DNA of 33,648 bases. Origin: GCA-2786165 sp964625775 (lineage in GTDB: Bacteria; Pseudomonadota; Gammaproteobacteria; Legionellales; Legionellaceae). The DNA is taken from assembly GCA_964625775.1 (NCBI GenBank), contig CAZVEH010000025.1, forward strand, positions 1 through 33,648, in the 5' to 3' direction. The notes under the pieces were generated by a model. The model was not told the origin of the DNA. It ran no database searches and saw nothing but the letters and a program-made list of their open reading frames with translations. Of this stretch, positions 15,800-24,450 are shown piece after piece (position 1 is the stretch's first letter; each line of letters begins with the position of its first letter). Made by a program: the position numbers and the translations under genes.

Positions 15800-17827
15800 A
15801 TGTCTATATTAAATCAGAATCGTATTGACTTATTTTATACAGCACAAAAAGCTGAACCCTATATACCTCCTATCTATTTTTCTAATTTTAAACAGATTTT
15901 GGCACACATACAGATCTCGAATGATCAAACAGAATTAGATGAGCATGCACGAAAACTTTATGTATTGATTCTTGACATCAGCACCAAGGTAACGCCTTTT
16001 GAATCAAAAAAATTGCTTATACTGGCATCGACATTTTTTGATGTCATTGATGCACTCAACTCTATGGATATTCAATATATATTCAGTACTTATAAGCAAT
16101 TGGCATTCCTGTATGTTCAGGAACAAAAATTTTCTGAAGCTAAAACTATTCTTACTCAGGTTATGACTATCTATAAAAAACTCAATGAGATTTTAATGAT
16201 TGATCAGATGGATCAAACATCTTCAGAGTGGCACGAGATCCAAAGTATACTTCATGTATGGCATTTTTTTCCGGACGGTATACTCAGCCATTACCCTGAG
16301 ACTCTACAAAACGTCTCTCATGAGCTACAGAATAAATTGTTTTACGATGCCTATCATGGCAATCTTAGTCAGAGCATTGTTGAATATCTGTCGAAGTGCT
16401 GCTCTATCGACAGTCCGCTTAACGAAAAAGATAAATTTGGAAATACGCTCTTGTTTTATGCAGCGCTCAACGAGAAAGAATCCTTCCTTAGACTGATCAC
16501 ATCTATGTTATTTTTTCGGTCTATGCCGCTTGTTCTTAAAAATGATCATGATCATTCTGAACGCAAGGGCCATGTGTTACGATTATGGACACATGCTGTG
16601 AGGGCCAAAGAAACCGGTGATCTGTCATCTGCTTGTTTTTTTTATACAAAATTATATCAATTGTTGGATCCTCATCAGACTCCAAGCGCTTCCATCACAC
16701 ATTCGGATCATTATTTATTGCTACACAGTTGTTTGATGTTGGCACAGTTCAATGATCACAAAAATAATTCCCATTTAAGAAAACATTATCTTGAGAAATT
16801 TTTTACTCATTACAATGCGCTAGAAAAAAAATCGATTCACACCACCATCGATCCCTTTGATCTCTTAGTACAACGTGCAAAAAGAATGGATGTATATGGA
16901 CTCCAACACCCAAAATCCGTTGTATTCTCAAAACAAGGGGAAGAGTTAGCAAGAGAGTATGGGTTTGATTGTATTAATACAGCAGGCGGCGGCGCCTGTT
17001 TTTTTCATGCTGTTCTTGATCAACTTAAACAGCAAAAAAGCCAAGCTGCTCTCATAAAAGATGATGCTTATCATACTTCTGATACATTACGCGAGATCGC
17101 TATCGCACATATCACACAACACGCGGATCATTATCTAGCGTCACTAGAAGATAACAGTATACAACAGTATATAGAGCATGCAAAAGAATCAGCCTATTGG
17201 GCTGATCATCAACTCATTCTGGCACTTGCTCGCACCTTAAATCTCACCATTGTGATATTTAGCACTAAGCAACCTGATGACCCTATTATTATTAAAACTA
17301 CAAATGCTATAGCGACTGTTTTTTTAGTCAATCATCATAATATGCATTTTGAGAGTTTAATCAAAAATCCTGCATACAAATCTACTACCTCTATTGAAGC
17401 ACTTTTGGAAGAAGTAAACGTCGACGCATTTGTACCTATCCACCATGAACCACTTCAAGTTCAACCTGCTGCACCACTACAAAATACTTCAAGCGCAAAA
17501 TCACCAAAAAGTTTATCAAAACAGTGTGGGTCTGATGCTTACCATTCAACAGCAGATGCGGGACGTAAAGATAAGAATGGTCCTAAGACAGCCCCTGAAA
17601 AGAAAGTGAAAGAAGCAACTACACAGCTATTTAAATCTACTAGAGAAAAACAAACTAAAAAGAAGTCTGATGAAAAACCGCAAGATAATGGTTTACACCG
17701 CCTTATAAATTTTTCCTTATTTGATAAGAGCAGTGCCCTCAAATCTCAAGAAGATACAACGGCATCTGTTGCACTTCTAAATTCATACTTTGGCAATGAA
17801 CCCCTTTCTAAAAAACCTAAACGATAA
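15800..17827 (+). CDS. OTU-type cysteine protease with TPR/ankyrin-like N-terminus; candidate effector
   Basis: A 675-residue cytoplasmic-looking protein with no signal peptide. Residues about 98-128 and 262-291 resemble TPR helices (LAFLYVQEQKFSEAKTILTQ). Residues about 206-234 resemble one ankyrin repeat (DKFGNTLLFYAALNEKESFL). The OTU core spans about 385-520, with nucleophile C400 in TAGGGACFFHAVLDQL, the WADHQLILALARTLNLTIVIF strand, and the catalytic-type histidine H516 in NHHNMHFESL. The usual aspartate of the GDGNC motif is replaced (GGGAC), as in some divergent OTUs. The C-terminal 130 residues are lysine- and serine-rich, apparently disordered. OTU enzymes cleave ubiquitin chains, which bacteria lack, so a host-directed deubiquitinase delivered by a secretion system is the best inference. 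No secretion genes are in the window. Confidence 0.82.
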   Translation: MSILNQNRIDLFYTAQKAEPYIPPIYFSNFKQILAHIQISNDQTELDEHARKLYVLILDISTKVTPFESKKLLILASTFFDVIDALNSMDIQYIFSTYKQLAFLYVQEQKFSEAKTILTQVMTIYKKLNEILMIDQMDQTSSEWHEIQSILHVWHFFPDGILSHYPETLQNVSHELQNKLFYDAYHGNLSQSIVEYLSKCCSIDSPLNEKDKFGNTLLFYAALNEKESFLRLITSMLFFRSMPLVLKNDHDHSERKGHVLRLWTHAVRAKETGDLSSACFFYTKLYQLLDPHQTPSASITHSDHYLLLHSCLMLAQFNDHKNNSHLRKHYLEKFFTHYNALEKKSIHTTIDPFDLLVQRAKRMDVYGLQHPKSVVFSKQGEELAREYGFDCINTAGGGACFFHAVLDQLKQQKSQAALIKDDAYHTSDTLREIAIAHITQHADHYLASLEDNSIQQYIEHAKESAYWADHQLILALARTLNLTIVIFSTKQPDDPIIIKTTNAIATVFLVNHHNMHFESLIKNPAYKSTTSIEALLEEVNVDAFVPIHHEPLQVQPAAPLQNTSSAKSPKSLSKQCGSDAYHSTADAGRKDKNGPKTAPEKKVKEATTQLFKSTREKQTKKKSDEKPQDNGLHRLINFSLFDKSSALKSQEDTTASVALLNSYFGNEPLSKKPKR

Positions 17828-17844
17828 AAGATAAGAACGGAATC

Positions 17845-17872
17845 CCCTCACCCAAAAAGCTTGAGGTGAGGG
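17845..17872. terminator. Hairpin between convergent genes
   Basis: CCCTCACC and GGTGAGGG form an eight-base stem with a 12-base loop, between the stop codons of the OTU gene and the convergent host-attachment-family gene. T-runs are missing on both sides, so it is a possible bidirectional terminator of moderate strength. Confidence 0.5.
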
Positions 17873-17881
17873 AAAATGAAT

Positions 17882-18331
17882 CTAATGCGTTTGTCCTGGT
17901 TTGGTAAATAATTTATCCAGATATAAAGATAACTCATGATCAGACAAAAACACCACATTCTTTTGCACGATTTGTTTGACCAATGCTTTGGTGTGCTTGT
18001 TCAAGTGTTTGTTGAGCAGCCCTTCCATTTTGGATGACATCATCAACACAATATCATCGTATTCATGCTGATTACGACCTGCATCTAAGCGTTCAGCCAT
18101 TTCTCTGGCAAATTCATCAATTGAAGTGTCCAATGGACTGACCGCAGGTTCATAAGACCCCCGATTGTTGCTGCCACTTTTATAGTGCCCAGGACTGTCC
18201 GAGGTCAAGTCATGTACTTTCAAACGATTTTCAGGATGAGATATTTCCTCAACCAAGGCCAAATGTTTATTGTGGCGATCATATTCATAAATTCGACAAT
18301 CATTAGAATTAGCTAGCATAATCCATTTCAT
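17882..18331 (-). CDS. Host attachment protein family (baeRF-like)
   Basis: A 149-residue protein with the start MKWIMLANSNDCRIYEYD and the later FAREMAERLDAGRNQHEYDDIVLMM, the two best conserved parts of the family annotated as 'protein required for attachment to host cells'. The fold is related to the bacterial/archaeal eRF1-like domain, and the attachment role was named from plant-associated bacteria. The real function is uncertain. It is cytoplasmic, without signal peptide or membrane segments. GGGAG precedes the start. It is convergent with the OTU gene and not evidently in an operon. Confidence 0.8.
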   Translation of the reverse strand: MKWIMLANSNDCRIYEYDRHNKHLALVEEISHPENRLKVHDLTSDSPGHYKSGSNNRGSYEPAVSPLDTSIDEFAREMAERLDAGRNQHEYDDIVLMMSSKMEGLLNKHLNKHTKALVKQIVQKNVVFLSDHELSLYLDKLFTKPGQTH

Positions 18332-18571
18332 GATAAAGCTCCCTTGTTGATGAAATATGTTATAAATTTCACACTCATGATTAAATTATAGTCAATAAAA
18401 ATTATTTGTGTTATTTTAAATCAATATTAGGGTGTGGCATTGGACTAAAAATCACTAGGAATTGGCTAGCTCATGACGAATCAAAAAATATCTCGCAGGA
18501 CTACCTAAACCCCGGGGATTCTAGATTGTCCTGATTCGCGGTGAATTGAAACGCTTTGTGGCGGTTTTACA

Positions 18572-19936
18572 TTACATCGAAAATTTTTCATCAATACGCT
18601 GCATCAAACGCTGATGAATGTGATCAAATCCACGATTCGACATCACCAATACCGCATCACCCGGTTGCACATCTTGGCTGACTGCGTCCACAATCTCTGC
18701 GGTTGTCGCTAAAATGTGGTGCGGAAAAGTCCATTGTGAGGACAGAGAGTCTAAAGAAAATTGTTCGGGTCGTAAAAAATAAGCACCATCGACCTGATCA
18801 AACGCTTTGACCAAGGCTGTTTTATGCACCCCAAGCCGCATGGTATGTGAGGCAAATTCTAGTACCACCAAAACTCGTTGATGCCGATCGCTGTTTTTCA
18901 AAGCCTGGATCGTTTTGGAAATCGCAGTGGGGTGATGTGCAAAATCATCATAAATACACACACCATGGCGATCAGACTTTACTTCCAGACGGCGTTTGAC
19001 TGGCAAAAACTGTTCTAATGCCTTCGCCGCGACATCTGGTCGCACCCCCGCTCGTGCGCTAGCTGCAATGGCTGCCAAAGCGTTTTCTATATTAAACTGC
19101 CCAATCAGAGACCAATTGACGGTTGCCACAAGCTGGCCGCGCTGAAACACTTGAAAAGAGCAGCCGCTTGGATCTAATAATGTTGCCCGCCACTCCGCAT
19201 CATCCGCTAAACTTAGCGTTTCAGAGGCACTATAGATGCCTTGTTCGACCACATCATTCAGCGCTTGATCAGCTTTGGGCCGGATCACCAATCCTTTGGG
19301 CGGAATGGTACGCAATAAATAATGAAACTGTTTTTTGATCTCATCTAAATCAGCGTAAATATCCGCATGATCAAATTCGAGGTTATTTAAAATAGCCACT
19401 TCAGGCCGATAATGCATGAATTTGGGTCGTTTATCGAAAAAGGCCGTATCGTATTCATCTGCTTCAATCACAAACCATTTGCCGCGTCCCAAACATGCGC
19501 TGCTGTTAAAATTAACAGCCACTCCCCCGATTAAAAATCCCGGTTCTAAACCCGCTGCAGATAAAATATGAGCTACCATCGATGTGGTCGTTGTCTTGCC
19601 ATGAGTACCTGCCACTGCAATAACACGATAGCGGGATAGAATATGTTGCGCCAACCATTCTGGTCCTGAACAATATGGAATCCCAGCATCCAGCAAACGT
19701 TCAACAACAGGAATACCACGCTTCATCGCATTACCTACGATGACCATATCCGCTTTGAGCATATCGGTACAATCGTCGTATCCTTCTGTCCAATGAATAC
19801 CTTTTTCGGTTAGTAAATCAGAAATGGGAGGATAACAATTGGCATCACTACCGGTCACTTCAAACCCCGCATCTTTGGCCAAAAAAGCCAAAGCCGACAT
19901 AAAGGTACCACTCACACCCAAAACATGTAACCTCAT
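18572..19936 (-). CDS. mpl: UDP-N-acetylmuramate:L-Ala-gamma-D-Glu-meso-DAP ligase
   Basis: A 454-residue cytoplasmic Mur-ligase family enzyme that joins recycled murein tripeptide to UDP-MurNAc. The N-terminal Rossmann part is MRLHVLGVSGTFMSALAFLAKDAG with GSD; the SGTFM signature distinguishes Mpl from MurC. The ATP loop is AGTHGKTTTTSM (residues 109-120). The central domain has EADEYDTAFFDKRPKF and NNLEFDHADIY. The C-terminal domain has DDFAHHPTAI. The ATG at 19936 is chosen over a GTG one codon earlier, because AAGGGG stands at good distance and the family starts MRxHxLG. It lies 12 bases after the yhdP-like stop, at the end of the ftsK-lolA-yhdP-mpl run. Confidence 0.93.
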   Translation of the reverse strand: MRLHVLGVSGTFMSALAFLAKDAGFEVTGSDANCYPPISDLLTEKGIHWTEGYDDCTDMLKADMVIVGNAMKRGIPVVERLLDAGIPYCSGPEWLAQHILSRYRVIAVAGTHGKTTTTSMVAHILSAAGLEPGFLIGGVAVNFNSSACLGRGKWFVIEADEYDTAFFDKRPKFMHYRPEVAILNNLEFDHADIYADLDEIKKQFHYLLRTIPPKGLVIRPKADQALNDVVEQGIYSASETLSLADDAEWRATLLDPSGCSFQVFQRGQLVATVNWSLIGQFNIENALAAIAASARAGVRPDVAAKALEQFLPVKRRLEVKSDRHGVCIYDDFAHHPTAISKTIQALKNSDRHQRVLVVLEFASHTMRLGVHKTALVKAFDQVDGAYFLRPEQFSLDSLSSQWTFPHHILATTAEIVDAVSQDVQPGDAVLVMSNRGFDHIHQRLMQRIDEKFSM

Positions 19937-19948
19937 CACTTTTACCCC

Positions 19949-22900
19949 TTAATGACTACGCCGATCAATACTCACCTGTTGTACGACAGGATTCAACCAT
20001 GGACCAGAAATTTTATAGGAATACCCACTGATTTGTTGCATGCCTTTCGATGCCAAGCTCGACAAGGCCCAGGTCGCAAGACCCGCAACTGGTCCACCCG
20101 CTATGGTCGCCACAACCGGTAAAATCGCAGTGATATAGGGTGTCATGCGTAAATCGACATCATACAACTGATTGACCAAATCCAAATCACCTTTGATACG
20201 TCCATAAGCAACAGGACCATCGATATAACTATCACTGGTACTCATCACACCTTTATTAATTTGAAAATTCCCTTTGAACACATCAAAGCTATACCCATGT
20301 GGAGACAAATCACTGAAGTCTAATTTCAAGCGGCGTGGGATGGTCTGCAAACTCAAAATACTCAGTAATTTACCCAAGGCTAGTTTTTCTTCGGTTTCTC
20401 GCTCTAGATGACTGATTCGCCCATCTTTTAGCGTCAAGTGCATTTGTCCCACCAAGGTCTTGAGAGAAAAATCATAAAAAGGAGCAGGCCAAGCTCCAGA
20501 TACCGTCATCGTGGCGTTGTGCGCATCAATCGCTGGCGTGATATGCCATCGCTCTAAACTTTTGGCCAAACTGTTCACATGCAATTGCGCCTCCAGCGTG
20601 GAATGCTGCTTATTAGAGTCTGCTAACCATTCCCCCTGTACACTTAATTGATACTCTGGGGTATGAACGGTGCACGCATTTAGAACCCACTTTCCTGGTA
20701 GCGTAGACGAATTGATGTCTACTTTACCCACTTCGGTACCGTGATATTGCAAGGTATCAATCGATAAATCCAGATTAGGAATAGACTCAACTTTAGGAGC
20801 CCATTTCCCCAAAGGAGCCGATGACGACCCTTCTGGTTTAGAGTCTAAGGAAAGATAACGCACATGCCCTGAGAGATTATTTTTGGCCAACTGATAGATA
20901 AAATCTCCCTCTAGACTTTTTTGTTGGAGATGGAATGACCATTCTTTTGCTTTCATTTGATGCGCTTTAAATTGAACCGCCGAATAATGGGTGTCAAGTA
21001 AGTTAATATCCTCTATTTTCAAATTTACATCTTGAACAGAATCTAACAAAGAGGCTGAACCCGGTTCATTTGGCCACTTTTCCCATACTTTTTGCCATTC
21101 ATTCACATCGATTGAGGCCAATGATCCCGTGATCCGCAATCCAGATCGGCTGGGGTGTTCAATAGTGCCTGAACCAACATGTAGATCCCCCGTCGCCGTC
21201 CATACATGCTTGGGGGTTTCTTGCATCGCAATTTTCCCTTTTAAACGCTGTGCATAGTCAATGTTTAAATCCATGCGATGTTGTGGGTGAAACGCAATAT
21301 TGACCGTGATAGGTGCAATTTCAGCAATAGATTTCCCCAAAGGTTTTGGCAAATTCAACGCTGTTCCGATCAAAGAGCTATTGATGTAAAGTTTATCGAT
21401 ATCCGTATCATTGGGATAAACCGTCCATAATCCAGTTAAAATCAAGCGGCCACTCATCAACGAAAATGCCGGATGATGAACTAATTTTTTCAGATAATTA
21501 ACAGCAACTTCACCCTCAAAACGCAATTCAGTACCTAATTTCTCTTCTAACAGAGGCTGGACTCGCAATGAAAAAGGATATCCTTCCAATACACCATCTA
21601 AGCCACCATCTGTTAATCCAAATTCGTTAAATTTCAACTCACCGCTTACCGCATCAAATAGAGCCGGTTGATCCACCACTTGGATGGATACTTCGTTTTG
21701 CTTGAAATCCAAATGCCCCTTGGCATACACATGGTCTGACTCAGGATACAATGGCACTTCAAGATTCAGATCTAAGCCCAAAGAGCCCTCAATGTCTAAC
21801 CCTTGCCACCGTGATAAACGTTGTTTCAAAGGGCTAGAAAACACATAAGCCTTAATTTGCTCACCTGGCGCATCGATGGCTCCGTGTAACAGAAACACTT
21901 CTTTGCCTAAACCAATGCCTGGCACAGACAAATTCATATGGCGTACCGTCACACCCATTAAATCGGCTTCACCAATATCTGCCGTCAAGGTGCGATTGTT
22001 GACATGAATATCCGCATCAATATTGTGATTCAGTGGCCAATCCTCGTTGATCAATATATCAACATCATTCACATGCGCTTGGATTGAAAACTCACCATTT
22101 TGTTCGTCAAAAGGGAAATCTGACCATGGCCCAGAAATCACCATACGACCACTGGCATGACCTATACGAGGAATATCCTGCTTCAACCAAGCATCCAATT
22201 TTGGCTTTAAGCCTTTTGAAGGAATATAGGGTAACCAATATTGACCTTCCTTCACAGCAAAATCCATTTTCAATCTCAGATTAGCTGCATCTCCTAAAGG
22301 ATCATCCACCGCACCCGTTGCACTTAAGACTAAATTAGGGTGACTGAGCACCAAGCGATCCAAGCTGACCCGCAATCCTTGACTCAACTGTTTCCATTCT
22401 ATGGCTGTATTGAAAGTATCAAAGGTCAGAGCAGGATGATCGGGTAAACGAATCACCGCATGATCGCCATCCCATTCCAAACGTCCTTCATTGGGTTGCC
22501 AATACAGAGCGCCTGATATACCTGTGACGCCAGGAATATTGGCTTTCATTTGCCAAGACAAATCAGAAAACTGCGTCAAAACATCAGTCACCTCACCGTT
22601 TTGCCAAGACACTTGAGTTTCATGTAAGGCTCCTGTTGGCTTTAAAGCCAGTAGGGGGGCTAGAAATTTTGGCCAGTTGATAGCCGTTTTGAATAAGTGC
22701 ATCAGAGGGAGAGTTTTGACGTACATACGATAATGATCAGTAGCTTCATGGTACGAAATCATCATGTTATTTTCAGGCCAATCCAAGCCATCCATATTCA
22801 GCATCACTTGATCTGCGGTGAGTCGCCATCCTTGTGACAATCGCTTCCAGGCCAGATTCGACGTCAAAGATAATTTTTTTCTAGGTTTGGCCAAATCAGG

Positions 22901-23815
22901 GGCGACCAACAAAGCATCCGTGAGTGCCACCACCGCTTGAGCACGACTCAGTTTCCCTTGTTTTAGATCCAACCAAGCATCAAAACTACACTCTCCCTGC
23001 GTAAAATGCATGGCGCTATCTGAGAAAAATTTCTGCCACTGTTTTAGTCTGGCATCATGAAGTGATACATAAATTTGACCCGAGGAATCCAATATTTTTT
23101 CGGGATCCAGATCCAAATTTGCAATCATCACCAAAGACGTTTCGGGGTGTTGCGCCAACAATATTTTCGAATACACCCGATACTGTCCCGAACGATGCTC
23201 TGCTTTGATATTCAAACTCTGTAAAGGAATTTTAGTCCCGTCTTGTAGTGCAATATCTGCTGACACATGTTTGATGATCAATTTATCTTGCGATAACAAT
23301 AACCCCAGTGCCCCCAATATATTTGATTGAGTCGCCACCTGAGATTGAGGCACAGAGGGTGGAATGTTGAATCCTTCAATCTGCCAAGCATCCGCTGTTT
23401 GTTGAATGATAAAATGAGCATCTTCGACCAACAGCACGCCTGGTTTTATTTGCCAATGCAATAAGGAGCTCAGTAAATTGATACCGACCCTGACTTGGTT
23501 GAGTTTTAAAACATGATGCTGATCATCAACAATCTGTACCTGATCCATTCTTAAAACCGGTGTAAACCAATACCAGGAGGTTTCGAGATCTTGAATGGTG
23601 ATGTTTTGTCCTGTCCACATCGACAATTGCTGTTGAACCTGACCACGATATTGCTTTACCCAAGGGGTTAAAGCGCGAAATAATGTAAATACAATAGCGA
23701 GTGTTACTAAAAATACAGCCAGTATCGTCCAAATATGTCGAAAAAACGTCAATACAGTCGTATGGGAAAAATATTTGCCAAGTTTAAGCCACGTATGTTT
23801 AGTACGACGTTTCAT
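19949..23815 (-). CDS. yhdP: YhdP-like AsmA-family envelope protein
   Basis: A 1288-residue protein with one N-terminal membrane anchor (about residues 25-48) and a very long periplasmic beta-rich body. This is the layout of the AsmA/TamB/YhdP group, repeated beta-taco proteins that carry phospholipids across the periplasm to the outer membrane. The C-terminus has the DUF3971/AsmA_2 pattern with FKGNFQINKGVMSTSDSYI, LDLVNQLYDVDLRMTPYIT and a glycine/alanine-rich VVATIAGGPVAGLATWALSS. The length agrees with E. coli YhdP (about 1,270). Its ATG overlaps the lolA stop by four bases (ATGA), indicating translational coupling. The specific lipid role here is inferred from the family. Confidence 0.87.
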   Translation of the reverse strand: MKRRTKHTWLKLGKYFSHTTVLTFFRHIWTILAVFLVTLAIVFTLFRALTPWVKQYRGQVQQQLSMWTGQNITIQDLETSWYWFTPVLRMDQVQIVDDQHHVLKLNQVRVGINLLSSLLHWQIKPGVLLVEDAHFIIQQTADAWQIEGFNIPPSVPQSQVATQSNILGALGLLLSQDKLIIKHVSADIALQDGTKIPLQSLNIKAEHRSGQYRVYSKILLAQHPETSLVMIANLDLDPEKILDSSGQIYVSLHDARLKQWQKFFSDSAMHFTQGECSFDAWLDLKQGKLSRAQAVVALTDALLVAPDLAKPRKKLSLTSNLAWKRLSQGWRLTADQVMLNMDGLDWPENNMMISYHEATDHYRMYVKTLPLMHLFKTAINWPKFLAPLLALKPTGALHETQVSWQNGEVTDVLTQFSDLSWQMKANIPGVTGISGALYWQPNEGRLEWDGDHAVIRLPDHPALTFDTFNTAIEWKQLSQGLRVSLDRLVLSHPNLVLSATGAVDDPLGDAANLRLKMDFAVKEGQYWLPYIPSKGLKPKLDAWLKQDIPRIGHASGRMVISGPWSDFPFDEQNGEFSIQAHVNDVDILINEDWPLNHNIDADIHVNNRTLTADIGEADLMGVTVRHMNLSVPGIGLGKEVFLLHGAIDAPGEQIKAYVFSSPLKQRLSRWQGLDIEGSLGLDLNLEVPLYPESDHVYAKGHLDFKQNEVSIQVVDQPALFDAVSGELKFNEFGLTDGGLDGVLEGYPFSLRVQPLLEEKLGTELRFEGEVAVNYLKKLVHHPAFSLMSGRLILTGLWTVYPNDTDIDKLYINSSLIGTALNLPKPLGKSIAEIAPITVNIAFHPQHRMDLNIDYAQRLKGKIAMQETPKHVWTATGDLHVGSGTIEHPSRSGLRITGSLASIDVNEWQKVWEKWPNEPGSASLLDSVQDVNLKIEDINLLDTHYSAVQFKAHQMKAKEWSFHLQQKSLEGDFIYQLAKNNLSGHVRYLSLDSKPEGSSSAPLGKWAPKVESIPNLDLSIDTLQYHGTEVGKVDINSSTLPGKWVLNACTVHTPEYQLSVQGEWLADSNKQHSTLEAQLHVNSLAKSLERWHITPAIDAHNATMTVSGAWPAPFYDFSLKTLVGQMHLTLKDGRISHLERETEEKLALGKLLSILSLQTIPRRLKLDFSDLSPHGYSFDVFKGNFQINKGVMSTSDSYIDGPVAYGRIKGDLDLVNQLYDVDLRMTPYITAILPVVATIAGGPVAGLATWALSSLASKGMQQISGYSYKISGPWLNPVVQQVSIDRRSH

Positions 23816-24450
23816 TGTTCCACCACATCAACTCCAGCCGGAACTTTGAATTGAAACAAATGATCGGGTTCTGTTTGATTCGTTTTGATGTTTGAAAAAC
23901 GTACAACAGTGTGCTGTCCAAGTTGATCATCCAATTCAATGCCCACTAAAATATTTTGTTTGAACATCAAACGAACATGTTCAAAATTAGATTTATGAGA
24001 TTTTGCCTGTAAATCAAAGGTATCGAACGCACCCTGTTGGTAAGACATCAGATCAAAATCACGCGCAACAGCGTTATGATCTTGACTTAAGAACAGAGCA
24101 CCTGCTGCCCCCAAATGCTTTGTCTGCTGACTCACGGTCACTTGTTCTAATTCTGTATCATAGATCCACACACGCTTACCGTCTGCTATCACCGTTTGCG
24201 CCATAGGCTGTTTGGTTTGCCAACGAAAGCGGTTAGGGCGCGCCAAGGCCATCATCCCTGAGCTTTGTGACACCACGCGGCGTTTTGCGTGAATCGTTTG
24301 TATAAAAGCCGCGTGCATCGTACGAATGGACGATAGTTTTTTTTGCACCACGTCAATGGGAGGAGTATCGGCATAAGCGCCTGCAGTGATTGCGCTCAAA
24401 AGCACTGCGATCGTTCCTTTTTTAAAAAATCTCAAAGATTTTTTAATCAT
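23812..24450 (-). CDS. lolA: Outer-membrane lipoprotein carrier LolA
   Basis: A 212-residue periplasmic chaperone that takes lipoproteins from LolCDE to LolB. A signal peptide is clear (MIKKSLRFFKKGTIAVLLSAITAGAYA, cleavage before DTPP). The mature protein has the family's SSGMMALARPNRFRWQTKQP, VIADGKRVWIYDTELEQVTV and the later QHTVVRFSNIKTN. AGGAG six bases upstream supports the start at 24450 rather than 15 bases further up. The start lies inside the last codons of ftsK, so the genes overlap by eight bases, the classic ftsK-lolA arrangement of gammaproteobacteria. Confidence 0.94.
   Translation of the reverse strand: MIKKSLRFFKKGTIAVLLSAITAGAYADTPPIDVVQKKLSSIRTMHAAFIQTIHAKRRVVSQSSGMMALARPNRFRWQTKQPMAQTVIADGKRVWIYDTELEQVTVSQQTKHLGAAGALFLSQDHNAVARDFDLMSYQQGAFDTFDLQAKSHKSNFEHVRLMFKQNILVGIELDDQLGQHTVVRFSNIKTNQTEPDHLFQFKVPAGVDVVEQ

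Noticed and set aside
22084..22284. Plus-strand frame opposite the yhdP-like gene
   Set aside because: It is a shadow of a long coding gene without its own ribosome binding site or conserved features.
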